Assembly (NCBI GenBank): GCA_964035575.1
Contig: OZ037846.1
Coordinates: forward strand, 1,577,501-1,641,500
Source of the DNA: Rhynchopus sp. YZ270_cl-10
Taxonomy: Eukaryota > Euglenozoa > Diplonemea > Diplonemida > Diplonemidae
DNA length: 64,000 bases
Direction of reading: 5' to 3'
A program made the position numbers and the translations under genes. Under the pieces are notes generated by a model. That model saw nothing but the letters and a program-made list of their open reading frames with translations, was not told the DNA's origin and did no database searches. Below are positions 20,541 through 31,146 of this stretch, piece by piece (the first letter of the stretch is position 1; each line of letters starts with the position of its first letter).

Positions 20541-20970
20541 TCGTGCTTGCGACTACGGTATGTGCTAGGGTATATATGCTGGGCAGTGGCTTCCCCATGC
20601 TATGAAAGGTGTTTGCACTCAGAGCATGGAACAGCGACCAACAGTCAGGCCAGGGCTTGCTCTGCCACACCTTGTGGTTGCGGTGTGCCCTGTGAGGACG
20701 TGCCATGTAAATCACTACGACAGAGGCCCCACTGTTGCCACAGTATGGGACGCCACGAGAAAGATGTTGTGATTCTCCCCTCTGTTTTCTTTTCTCGACA
20801 ATCGTGCGCTAATCACGGAGTCACAGCTCAGCATCAGAAGGTGGGCCGGCTGACGAGCGGTACGTTGTAAGCAATTAGTTTTCCTTTTACACCTTCTGTT
20901 GCTGGCTGCAGGGTACTTTGTGCTTTTTCTCCAGATGGCTGGCATCGTACGTGGGTCAGTCTGAGGCACC
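20541..20970 (+). other. 3' flank shared by copies B and C
   Basis: About 430 bp after B match 45471-45925 after C closely (gcgactacggtatgtgctag, gctgggcagtggcttcccc). A, D and Z lack it. It is probably 3' UTR plus intergenic DNA copied together with the 3' half of the gene. It ends in a pyrimidine-rich stretch with ttggctgcag. Confidence 0.7.
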
Positions 20971-21324
20971 CGCATCAACATGAACAAGATAAAACAAAAA
21001 AGCTTGCGTTTCTTTTATCGAACAGATTTTATTCACCGCCCCGTAATTGGAAACGTAATTGGAGAATTGGAAGCAAAATCCGTATTTCCCCTCTCTTCAC
21101 CCCAATCACACTCAAAAAAGGTTTTTTGTTATTCAATGGTGTTCCGGAGAGGGCCCATATTGACATGTCCTTGACATGTCCCCGACAGTGGGGGGTGTCA
21201 TTTTGTAATTTGCTTAAGAGTGGGTTTTGTTTTTGCCCGGGAAAATCACCCACTAAGGAAGGGGTAGTGCTCAAAACCGCCCGAAGTCTGGAAGTGGCCG
21301 TCTTCTGGGCTATGTAGGCATCAT

Positions 21325-21805
21325 AGGTGGTGCCTACTAGTGGTCTGAGCACACGGAGTTGCGACAACTCGGCCATAGTACCATAGTACCATAGTACCAT
21401 AGTACCATAGTACCATAGTACCATAGTACCATAGTACCATAGTACCATAGTACCATAGTACCATAGTACCATAGTACCATAGTACCATAGTACCATAGTA
21501 CCATAGTACCATAGTACCATAGTACCATAGTACCATAGTACCATAAGGTCGCCCAGAGCCCACCACGCGCACATTCTTGAGAAGCCGTTTATAGCTCTGT
21601 GCACTGAGCATTTTCCGTACTGCCAACACTGCCCCCAAACCTTTTTTTTTTGCCCCCACACTGGTACACCAGCTGCACAAACCCGGCCACAAACCCAGAT
21701 GTACTTTTTGTGTATTTTTTGTACTTTTTACGTACTTTTTGTACTATTGTACTATTGTACTTTTTACGTACTTTTTGAAATTGGACACGTACTCTGCCAA
21801 CACTG
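21325..21805. mobile_element. Partial hAT-type element of the 62531 family
   Basis: 21575-21805 is a reverse copy of 62531-62760, ending in CGTACTCTGCCAACACTG. Subterminal words are tactttttacgtac. Its other end was not found; the (CCATAGTA)n tract occupies that side. Bases 20971-21325 before it hold no recognised gene. Confidence 0.6.
21373..21545. repeat. Microsatellite (CCATAGTA)n, about 21 copies
   Basis: Perfect 8-base unit; long frames on the minus strand here (YYGTMVLW repeats) are artefacts of it. Confidence 0.98.
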
Positions 21806-21810
21806 GGGTC

Positions 21811-22980
21811 CAGGGTTGAAAATCCCGGGCTTCCCCAGCTAGCAAAATTAATTCGAAGCCCGGGTTTGTACCCGGGCTTGGTTTTTTTGTGAAAATAATT
21901 ACACCGATTTTAGAAATTTTGTGTTTTTTGGCAGTAAATCAACTTCCGCTCCACTAATCTAATCGAGTAAAAATATGGTGGACTCAGCGGAGGTCAGTCC
22001 CGGCGGGGAAAATGCAGAAATCAGCACAATAGTGCCTTTGTGAGATGCTTAAATGCAAAAATGGACCCCATTTTTGGGTGTATTTTTTAGGGGTCCCACG
22101 GAGCACGTGATTTTGATGTGAAAATTTTTGTCAAAAAAAATGTGAAAAATTACTATGTCGAGCTTTTGTGTGAAATAAAGCCAATGCAGAAATTAAATAA
22201 AATTAAATAAAATTAAAATTAAATAAAATACTGGTGTAAGAAATTTTTCTGCAAACCCAGGGTTCAAAAGAGAATTCCGCCCACGAGGGGCTGGCTCGGT
22301 CAGCCCAAAAAAATAATTTCCCCCTCCGCAGGGGATATTATAGGTTTTGGGGGTTTTCGCTGAAACTCGGTCGAGCCGGGTCCCCAACCCAGCTCAAGTT
22401 GCCTCCGGCGGAATATGAAAATTCCTCGGTTATCTAATTCAGCACTTCATTGATAGCAATTCGTGCACCAGGCGCGAATTGTCAGTAGCCACAGTACATT
22501 TATAACAAAGAAAGGGCGGTCATGGCACCCAAAGAGAAGCCACGGTACGCACCATTTCAAAAAATTGAGCTTAAAATTGCACATTTTTACAGCCAAATTA
22601 TGTGATGGGAAGGGTGGGTTGCAATCTTGCGCCGCAGGCGCACGGTACGCTACTTTTATTATTTCGCCATGATGCATGCTTCCTTTTCCTTCGGCGTTTG
22701 ACCAATTCAGTCGCGCTCTGGGTGTGGGTAACCCTTGAGTATAGACGTGTGTGTTTTCTTTACTGACTTTGTTGTTTTCTGTCAACAGAGCTTCGTTTCG
22801 GCGACTGACTACCCCGGGCTGCACCCTGAGGCTACACCCCCCGGAGTGGGGTGGGGCAGCCCACCCCAGAAAAGTTAAAACCCGGGGAAAACCCAGGCTT
22901 AAGCCCGGGTAAACCCGGCCTTCAAACCCGGGCTTGCTCTGCGCAAAATTAATTAAGCCCGGGTTTTCCCGGGCTTACTG
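21811..22980. mobile_element. Probable element E9 with AAGCCCGGG palindromes at both ends
   Basis: Words aagcccggg / cccgggctt cluster at 21816-21885 and again at 22872-22980, facing each other, each next to aaaattaatt. The layout matches other inverted-repeat elements here, but exact ends and duplication could not be fixed. Inside, 22400-22560 shares the ctccggcgga and accgtgg/tcgcc words with 40030-40205. No gene seen. Confidence 0.45.
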
Positions 22981-23236
22981 CCCAAGATTTTCACCGCTGC
23001 ACACACGCACACAATGTCCCCGGGGGTCTGAAATTCCAGAAAACGCGGACATTTTGGGGGTTTTTTTTCCTCGAAAATTTTCTTCACTGGGGTTGTACAC
23101 GATTTTGACCAAAATTTATAAAAACTCGTCCATTTGGAGGTACCCTAACTGTTCGGTCCAATTCGGTGTAATTCGGTCCATTTCGTTTTTTTTTTTTTTT
23201 CGCAAAGGGAAATTTCCCCTTGTCCACCTGATTTTT

Positions 23237-23307
23237 ACCCCGCGTATAGGCTCGTATAGGCGCGTATAGGCGCGTAAAGGCGCGTATAGGTCCGTAAAGG
23301 CACATCC
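23237..23307. repeat. 10 bp minisatellite (GGCGCGTATA-like)
   Basis: Seven degenerate units of the type cgcgtatagg / cgcgtaaagg. The same unit in the same direction recurs at 25933-26015. Confidence 0.9.
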
Positions 23308-23339
23308 CCACCCATTTTCCCTCTATACGTGTACATATC

Positions 23340-24930
23340 CCCCACAACCCGCCAAAGCCACTCTTTTCCCTCTCCCTGGGACACCTTCGGCACCGCTTTG
23401 TTCGGGCATCACCACTGCGCCAAGCGGAGGATGAGGAGGTCGCTTTCTGGGACGACGAGATCGTAGGAGACGACGACTGGGCATGGGGGCTGTGTGACGA
23501 CTGGGATTTCTTTGAGGAATACTTCCCTCACAACCAGTTGTGGTGGATGCGTTGATGCCACTTCGTCCGCAGAGTACGGGGATCAGGCACATGAGGTCGA
23601 CAAAGTTCTGGCGGAAGTCCGAGCCCACCGTGGCACACCCTCACACATGACTGCAGCCTAGCGGCCATCCACCCCTCGGGGTGAAGGACCGTTTGGCTGC
23701 AGTCATGTGCTAGGCGCTCCTCTCCACCGTCCTACCCACCGACTGGACGATGACGAAGAGACGTAATGCAAGGTGGTCTTACTTTGCAGTGCCTTTGATG
23801 CCAATCAATCCACCGAGAGAGCGCATCGCCAGGCTGGCCCTCATGACACCTTCATGAGGGCTACCTTGGCACAGCGAAGAAAGTTGCGATCGATCGATGA
23901 GCCTCGCCTTTTGCCAGTGATGACAGCACCTTCGCCAGGGCAGCAAGCGTGCCAGGGGTGTGCTTTTGGTTGCACAACACACAAGGTGCGGAGGAGTGAA
24001 TCTGTCAGGTTTGACGGGCCACCAGTAGTGGCTCGCGGCATGCTGGTGATTGCTGCCATGACCTCTTTGGTGGTGAAGTCGGCGGGGCCAGAGGGGTTCT
24101 TCATGTCCCCATGCACAGAAGGTAGGGGCGCCGTAGGGTGCTTGCCCTTAAGCTTGGCAAACGTTGCAGGTCTATACGGGGCGAGACCATCGCTGGTGAG
24201 GGAAGTCAAGGCCTGGCGTGGGAGTCCCGCTGCCACCTTCACTCGAGAGCGCTTCTGGCGCGCATCCAAAGTATCCCCGGTGTCCACTTCGGCTGGTCCT
24301 GTATCCCATCCAGAGCGTTGGATTCTTAAATCCGAAGGAGAAGATGTGGTCCAGGACATACTCATTTTCCGCGCGTGGATCCTCAGGTGGCCAAGGAGGC
24401 CCCGGGTTCAGCGTCGCTTTATCAAGTCCGACGACACATCATTTGTTCCTCTGGTAAGTCCACCTTCCCCACCGGCCGAATCGCCTCGTAGTGGTGGCCG
24501 CATAACGCCATTGCCACCGTCGTACGACGAAGCAGCTCTTTCGCCCGAAGATCAGCGTTGCTGATGTTCGCACCTGGCAATCAGGATGACCGACGACATG
24601 ACGTGCGCCGATTGCAGTAGAGGACGCGACACGCCGTCTGATTGGCAATATCTTGGCGAACAAGTTATGGAAGCGAGCTGCCGAAATTTTCCGCAAAGGG
24701 AACCACGTTGGGGTGTCGATGACAAGGGTCTCTGAGGCGGCCACTGCACCCGGCCCAGTGTTTAGCAGTCCATTCAATGATTTTGTTAAATCGTTGAATG
24801 GTAGTGTTGTACTCCTTCCTTCGCGAAGCGTCGGACTTATCCACGCACTTCGTTGGTGAAGGAGTACTTGCAGCAGAATCCCCATACGTGCTACTCTGAC
24901 TTGTATAAGAAGCAACCAAACGGGTACCTT
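23340..24930 (-). mobile_element. Retroelement fossil with part of a reverse-transcriptase region
   Basis: A GC-richer island. On the minus strand at about 24365-24000 the translation has the pattern that precedes the reverse-transcriptase palm in many protist retroelements (ALTSLTSDGLAP, FTTKEVMAAI, GPSNL). No complete polymerase core is visible; the element is broken in several places. Family not assigned, non-LTR-like at best. The longer plus-strand frame over the same bases is a shadow. Confidence 0.5.
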
Positions 24931-24959
24931 CCTCTATGCAACGGTTGCAACAACCCCGG

Positions 24960-25375
24960 TGTGAGAAAGAGGGATATCCATTTTGTCGATTTTAGGGGTG
25001 TTGCGAGCGTGTGACATTCTGTCCCTCCGGAAGGGGATTCTGAAGATGTGCGTGAAGTTTCAGGGTTTGGGCACCCACTCCCAACATTTTTACGTTACCC
25101 CAACCCTCACCCACAAAATTTCCCCCACTAGAACAGGGCGCGCGCTAACTTTTCGGAAATTTCCCGAAAAAATGGATATCGGGTCCAAAAAAATGTACCT
25201 ACAGGAAGTATGTGAAGGGGGGCAGAAAAATCAGGGTCATGTTACATTTCCGAGAAAATCCCGGGCTGTGGTGGGGGATATACGGAAAAATGGACAAAAT
25301 TTTGGTGACTTAAATTTTCACAAAATATGAACCCATACTCGTAAACAAGGGTCATTTTCAGGTCTTTCGGACAGC
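24960..25375. repeat. S2 satellite-like block
   Basis: 25131-25340 is a reverse copy of 5800-6030, with the gtggtgggggatatacgg, aaaaatggacaaaatttt and aatatgaacccatactcg words. Confidence 0.7.
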
Positions 25376-25520
25376 CAGTACACAGTACACAGTACACAGT
25401 ACACAGTACACAGTACACAGTACACAGTACACAGTACACAGTACACAGTACACAGTACACAGTACACAGTACACAGTACACAGTACACAGTACACAGTAC
25501 ACAGTACACAGTACACAGTA
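25376..25520. repeat. Microsatellite (ACACAGT)n, about 20 copies
   Basis: Same unit and strand as at 8189-8349; both tracts abut S2-type DNA. Confidence 0.98.
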
Positions 25521-26114
25521 CCGTGACTTCACCGGCCAACATCGGAAAACACCGGCAAACCCGCAAACCCGAAACATGGTCAAAATCAGGTGGAATATAC
25601 ATAAGTACATCATGGGGGGGTAGGGAACAGGTAGCGCCGCAGGCGCACGGTACCCAACTTTTTTCTTTTTTCTTTCCCCTTTTCTCTGCTTTCTTTTGAT
25701 TGCGCGAGCCGATTGCTCTCCACGGTGGGGTCACATGTGTGTCCAAAAACTATCTGAAGTGCCCTTACTGTACAATATGGGATTCTCTGATTTTCTAAAG
25801 GAAATCGTGTAATCAAAAAATTTTTGTACCGCGAAAAAACCTCGAAAAAACCGGGTGTGAGGGTGTGGATTTAGCGCGCGCCCTGCACTAGAACCCACCC
25901 AAAAAAAATTTTTTTTCTGGATTTTCGGCCCCGCGTATAGGCGCGTATAGGCGCGTAAAGGCGCGTAAAGGGCCGTATAGGCCCGTACAGGCTGCGTAGA
26001 GGCCGTATAGGCCCGAATCCCGTTTTTTTTTTTGGGGCAAAATCAGGTGGCTTGTACCAGAAAAACCGAAAAAAACGAAATGAAAACCGAAAAAAACCGA
26101 AATGTTAGGGTACC
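25521..26114. repeat. Gene-free stretch with GC hairpin word and minisatellite
   Basis: Contains gcgccgcaggcgcac (25634), a copy of 8700-8890 (gattgctctccacggtgggg), and the 10 bp minisatellite at 25933-26015. Confidence 0.6.
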
Positions 26115-27195
26115 TTTTTTGGTCGATTTCGTTTTTTTTCCAAAGGGGGGAATTTTTTTTTTTTTTTTCACAAGTGTTTTTGAGGCCTGCTCAATACACC
26201 CTAGGCACCCTTCTGAGACCAAAAAGTCAAAAAAAGCATGAATTGGGCTGTTTTGAGCATCTAGAGTTTATTCCCCAGCCATTTTCTGTACCACCAGTGC
26301 ACTTTGTATGGGCCAGCGCCTTGTCGAAAAATCGAAAAATCTCAAAAAAAAAAATTTTTTTTTTCGGGAAAATTTCGACCACTGAGGTGGGTCTTTGGGC
26401 ACCAAAAAATGCAAAAAAATGCAAGAATCGGGTGTTTTGACCATCTGTGGTTACACAAAACACACTTCTGTGTACAAGCCTACACCAATACAGTGGTAAT
26501 ACAAGGCGATTTTTGACCAAAAAAAAATTTTTTTTTTCGCCCAAAATCGGGCGTGGTACGTCATAAAATGGCCCAAAAAATCCAAGGAAAACCTTCGATT
26601 GGGCAAATTATGAAAAAAATTTTCAAGTCAAATTTTCAACCAAAATACGGTCATTTTGTTCACACAGTGATTCTACGTCATGCTAGCTTCCTGTGCAGAA
26701 CTCCAGCAATTCACCAATGCCGGCATCTATCTTTCCATTATCGCCATTGCACTTCGGTCATTTTGTGCATACCCTGTGACTGTGGTGGCTAGAGAACACG
26801 CACATACAGACCCGTTCCTTGCAATTTCCAGTGTTGTGTTTATCAATGCATGCATCCAGAGGACCTCTGGTTTACGAAATCGTAGGCACTCCTGTGCAAA
26901 AATGAAGTCGGTTTTTGACCCAAAATCGGGGTGGGTGGGCCATAATTTGCTCCAAATTTGGCCGAAAATTGGGATTTTTCTGAAAATTTTCATTGTGCCC
27001 AGCAAAAATCCTTGATTTTTTGAAGAATTTTCCAAAAAATATGCTATACCCCCTATGACTGGACCCAACTCCCCTCACCCTTTTTTTCCCCTAAAAAAGC
27101 CCCCAAAATTCCTACCATTTTTACCATTTTTACCATTTTTGACCAATTTAGGGTACCTCCATAAAAATTCGAATAGGTGATTTTAATTTGCGTGT
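26115..27195. repeat. S1 satellite-like block
   Basis: Quasi-tandem units of roughly 180-195 bp, each with a self-complementary A-run/T-run block (for example near 26150, 26346 and 26521), followed by longer unique-looking text that recurs at 28505-29245 and 38396-39085. Short frames here are shared by all copies and look non-coding. The block ends tttagggtacctcc near 27150. Confidence 0.75.
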
Positions 27196-27286
27196 TACAT
27201 AAAGTTCTAGTGGGGGCTCTGTTGGAAAAGGGTAACTTATTTGTTGTGCAATCCATTAATGCTGTTTTTCCTGTACAAAAATACAG

Positions 27287-27584
27287 CAGGCACTCCGCTA
27301 GGTACTAAAGTTCTGTTGATTGTCAACAGAACTTTTTGAAAATGGGGGAAAAAAAAAAAAAAAAAAAAGTTCTGCTGAGTGGTTCAGACCCGTTCTACCT
27401 GTCAAAAAAGCTCAGGAGAAGAAGATATGGAGAGGTGAGTGCTCAAACGTCCCAAAAAAGTCAAAATCGGGCGTTGGTAAAAAAAAAAGTTGCGTACCGT
27501 GCGCCTGCGGCGCAAGCATGTACCCCACCAACGTGGACCATCAACAGAATATTTTCAAAATCGGGAATCCTAGCGGAGAGCCTG
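27287..27584. mobile_element. 298 bp hAT-type element, perfect 8 bp duplication
   Basis: Ends CAGGCACTCCGCTAGG and (reversed) CAGGCTCTCCGCTAGG. The flanking 8 bp aaatacag (27279-27286, 27585-27592) is exact. Inside: gttctgttgattgtcaacag hairpin, gtgcgcctgcggcgc hairpin. Same length and sequence as 34729-35026, in the opposite direction. Confidence 0.93.
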
Positions 27585-27628
27585 AAATACAGTGAAAAAA
27601 AAAAAAAAAAAAAAAATCACGCCACTGG

Positions 27629-28328
27629 CAGGGTCCTCAAGGGGGTGCAAAAAAAAATTTTTGCACCCAAAAAAAAAAAAAAGAAAAATCGGGGGGGTGC
27701 AAAAAATATTTTTGCACCCCCCAAAAAAAAAAAAAAGTTTTTTTGGGACGAAAAAAAATTTTTGAGGGGGGATTTCAGGCTTCAGCAGGGATTCTCTGGC
27801 TTTTCGTCAGTACCACAACGGACATAGCCAAGCACCACTCGGTGGCTGTCACACTCACAATGTGTGAAAGTGGTGCCAGGGATGCTCCCTGCGATTGTCG
27901 CCACCTATAGCAGTTCCAGGAAAGCAAGCGAAGTGATTACGTGGAAGTGTATTTCGTTTTATGCATGGGTACTGAGTGTAATTTTCCGCTCGCTGCGCTC
28001 GCGGAGGTACACCTTAAAATTTTTTTCCGCTCGCTTCGCTCGCGGAAAGACACCCCAATGTGAAATAAAAAAACGGGCGCGGGAAAATTTTTTTGAGCCA
28101 ACCACGATTTCACAAAAACCCAAAAAATAGCGTCAGGCCCTGGTTTCCCCATTTTCCCGTGAATTTTCACGCCTCTCCCAACTTTGTCAGGGAGGAGCGC
28201 GCGCGAAGCGCGCGCGACGACCGCTTGTGTGGGGAGAAAGCTCGGAATGGACTTTTCTGAAGGGTTTTGTACAGAAAAATTTTTGCACCCCTAAAATTCC
28301 CACAGGGGGGTGCAGGCTGAGGACCCTG
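27629..28328. mobile_element. 700 bp hAT-type element, perfect 8 bp duplication
   Basis: Ends CAGGGTCCTCA and TGAGGACCCTG; the 8 bp gccactgg flanks both (27621-27628, 28329-28336). Near each end gggggtgcaaaaa alternates with its complement. Inside are tgcgctcgcgg and cttcgctcgcgg hairpins and gcgcgcgaagcgcgc (28199). No transposase. Confidence 0.92.
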
Positions 28329-28503
28329 GCCACTGGCGTGAAAAAAAAAAAAAAAAAAAAATCACGCTCCTACGTATTTTCCCACAGAAAATAAAAACAC
28401 AAGTGAAAAAAAGTGAAAATACAGTAGTTTTATTTCCGCAGAGACAAATTATCGACAATTAAAATTACCCTTTTCCAACGGAGCCCCACTAGAACTTTAT
28501 TTA

Positions 28504-29250
28504 ACAAGTGAATTAAAAGCATGAATTGGGCTGTTTTGAGCCTCTAGAGTTAATTCCCCAGCCATTTTCTGTACCACCAGTGCACTTTGTATGGGCCAGC
28601 GCCTTGTCGAAAAATCAAAAAATCTCAAAAAAAAAAAAATTTTTTTTTTTTCACAAGTGTTTTTGAGGCCTGCTCACTACACCCTAGGCACCCTTCTGGG
28701 ACCAAAAAAGCAAAAAAAGCAAGAATTGGGCTGTTTTGAGCATCTAGAGTTTATTCCCCAGCCATTTTCTGTACCACCAGTGCACTTTGTATGGGCCAGC
28801 GCCTTGTCGAAAAATCAAAAAATCTCAAAAAAAAAAAAAAAATTTTTTTTTCGGGAAAATTTCGACCACTGAGGTGGGTCTTTGGGCACCAAAAAATGCA
28901 AAAAAATGCAAAAATCGGGTGTTTTGACCATCTGTGGTTACACAAAACACACTTCTGTGTACAAGCCTACACCAATACAGTGGTAATACAAAGCAATTTT
29001 TGACCAAAAAAAAATTTTTTTTTTCGCCCAAAATCGGGCGTGGTACGTCATAAAATGGCCCAAAAAATCCAAGGAAAACCTTCGATTGGGCAAATTATGA
29101 AAAAAATTTTCAAGTCAAATTTTCAACCAAAATACGGTCATTTTGTTCACACAGTGATTCTACGTCATGCTAGCTTCCTGTGCAGAACTCCAGCAATTCA
29201 CCAATGCCGGCATCTATCTTTCCATTATCGCCATTGCACTTCGTGTGTTA
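28504..29250. repeat. S1 satellite-like block, second copy
   Basis: Near-identical to 26230-26740, with one unit repeated (28520-28620 and 28715-28830). Confidence 0.8.
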
Positions 29251-29600
29251 CCAACGTGCTCAAGAAATGACGTGCTGTCACACTCCAACCAGAGTATCGA
29301 ACCCGTACGCACATAACGAAGATACACGAGCTCACCCAAAGGCGGAGGGTCTAGCCGAAGGCGGACGAGTTAGCCCAATCCGGACGAGCGAGCCTCAATC
29401 TAGACGAGCGAGCCTCATAAAGCACACCAGCTCCAATCTGACGGGGAACTTCGAGCCTCTAAGCCCAGAGAAAGAACCTGGCCACCGGAGGGCCCTAACG
29501 GCCCGACGAGGAGGCGCCCCATAGGGCGCTGGGGCCAAGGGACTTAAGTCGCCCTAACGCTTCGCTAAGTACCTGGAAAAATCCCTAAGGAAAAAAGTGG
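29251..29600. other. GC-rich island of unknown nature
   Basis: It carries repeated gacgagcgagcctca words and several self-complementary GC stretches (ggagggccc, ggcgccccatagggcgc). It has no convincing frame and no copy elsewhere in the window. It could be a structured RNA or an element end. Confidence 0.3.
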
Positions 29601-30945
29601 AAAAAAAGTGTCTCAAAATTGACATCTATTTTTTGACCTTTTTGCTGGGTAGGTTTGGGTCGGTCCAACCTGACCCTACTGAGTCGGTTTAAGTCGGATT
29701 GGTAGCCTTGTCCCCTATCATCTCCCCTCTTCCCCCTTTTAATACAAGGGCAGTCTCGTGACTATGTAACCTACAAAACCACCATTTAAGCACCTCAGTA
29801 TCATACCCCATCTAAGCACCCTCAACCCTCATCCACACAGATTCGCCTCCTTAAACCTGCAAACCTGCAAACTTGCAAACCTGCAAACCTTCTAACACCT
29901 CAGAGGGCAAGGCCCGCAAACCCTTATTCCAATGGAAGAATTTTTCAAAAATTCTCTATACTTCCTATGACTGGACCCAACTCCCCTCACTATTTTTCCC
30001 TAAAAAACGCCAAAAAACGCCCAAAAAATTCTGCCAAAAATATCAAAAATATCAAAAATGCGCATTTTTGCCGTGCCTCCGCAGGCAAATTTTTTTTAAG
30101 GTGCAGCCCTGGACGGTGCATACAGGCTCGGGAAAATATTGGCTCCCTCGGGGGAGACAAAGTGACCCCCCACTATAAAACCCCTAGGAGGATAATCCTC
30201 CACCCGAGCCCGCCAAAAAAAAAAAAAAAAATGGAGGAAATCCTCCACCAAAAAAGCCTAAAAAAAAAAAAAAAAGCCCCTGGAGGAAATATCCTCCCCT
30301 ACGTGGAGGATCTTGAGAGCACTGCCCAAAATCCTGCACCGTCCAGGGCTGTACCCCCAACTTTTTTTGCTTGCGGCGCCATTATTCCTTCTTTGCTCTG
30401 CAAAAGGGTTCGTTGGAAGCTACATTTTTACACTGTACCCTAAATTTTTTGCCTGCGGCGCCATTTATATTATTTTTGCTCCGCAAAAAGAGAAGTGCAA
30501 ACGCCTCGCACTTCATTGGCATGCACACGGTTACCACGGAGGGTGAATGCAGGTACAAAATCACTGCCCCATCCAAATAATATTCCCAACGTATTTGGGG
30601 ATCCCCTTGCATTTTGCAGCCAAAAATGCAACTAGACCAAACCTGCAAAAAGTTCCGCGCGCGTGTAGCGCGCCTGGGTTTGAGACCCCTTTTTGAATTT
30701 CGAGGGGCGGTTAAAGTGGGCCCAGAATCACAGTTCTGACACTCATTTAGCATTGTGAGCAACTCACTAGTGGTAGTGGTAAATACCAAAACCGAGAACA
30801 AGGAACAACCCTGCCCAGAGGGCAAAACGACATTTTTTTTTTTTTTTTTTTTTGAAAACTTGGAAAAATCACGTGTCGCAACAGAATATATCCACGCCAC
30901 GCCCACCCTCCGCCCAGCTTACTTCCATTTCGCGGTCTACGTTGA
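29601..30945. repeat. Intergenic DNA with a small inverted-repeat element
   Basis: A short element (about 30107-30356) has ends CAGCCCTGGACGGTGC inverted, and ggaggat/atcctcc palindromes inside. 30360-30490 repeats the cctgcggcgccattt ... ttgctccgcaaaaa motif of 16590-16760. The 9 bp unit cctgcaaac repeats near 29868. No gene. Confidence 0.5.
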
Positions 30946-31029
30946 GATGAGATGTCCTACTCCCGCTACCGCTCGTCAGTCAACGAAACGGGTATAATTA
31001 GAACACAAGGGAGCAAATCCTTGTGCGAA

Positions 31030-31087
31030 GTAAGTGACTCGGGGGGGTTTTTTTTTGTGTATTTCTTTTTCTTCTGCCTATCACTAG
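31030..31087 (+). other. Possible 58 bp 5' UTR intron
   Basis: A full-consensus donor (gtaagt at 31030) and a T-rich stretch ending cactag (31087) lie 60 bp before the start codon of the receptor cyclase. The acceptor could instead take a spliced leader. Confidence 0.35.
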
Positions 31088-31146
31088 GTTGTACACCCCA
31101 ACACCGCAGGCTAGTCTACACTACACTACACTCGAACCTTGCAGAG

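Larger units (their letters stand above)
23139..26114. mobile_element. GGTACCCTAAC-bounded composite, ~3 kb
   Basis: It starts GGTACCCTAACTGTTCGG and ends, reversed, GGTACCCTAACATTTCGG, the same ends as the 497 bp element at 36872-37368. Inside in order: aagggaaatttcccctt palindrome, a 10 bp minisatellite, a retroelement fossil, S2 satellite, the (ACACAGT)n tract and the minisatellite again. No target duplication was found, so a chance pairing of two ends is possible. Confidence 0.45.
27198..28501. mobile_element. TA-flanked element E5 holding two hAT-type elements
   Basis: Inverted ends of ~38 bp: ATAAAGTTCTAGTGGGGGCT and ttggaaaaggg on the left, the same reversed at 28470-28500, with TA at 27196-27197 and 28502-28503. 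The two inner insertions have exact duplications, so E5 came first. Confidence 0.6.

Noticed and set aside
23773-24564. 263-codon plus-strand frame
   Set aside because: The opposite strand carries the recognisable reverse-transcriptase-type pattern; this frame is its shadow.
30952-31146. Upstream Met as start of the receptor cyclase
   Set aside because: The added 65 residues include a G/T-rich low-complexity stretch with likely splice sites, and would bury the signal peptide.
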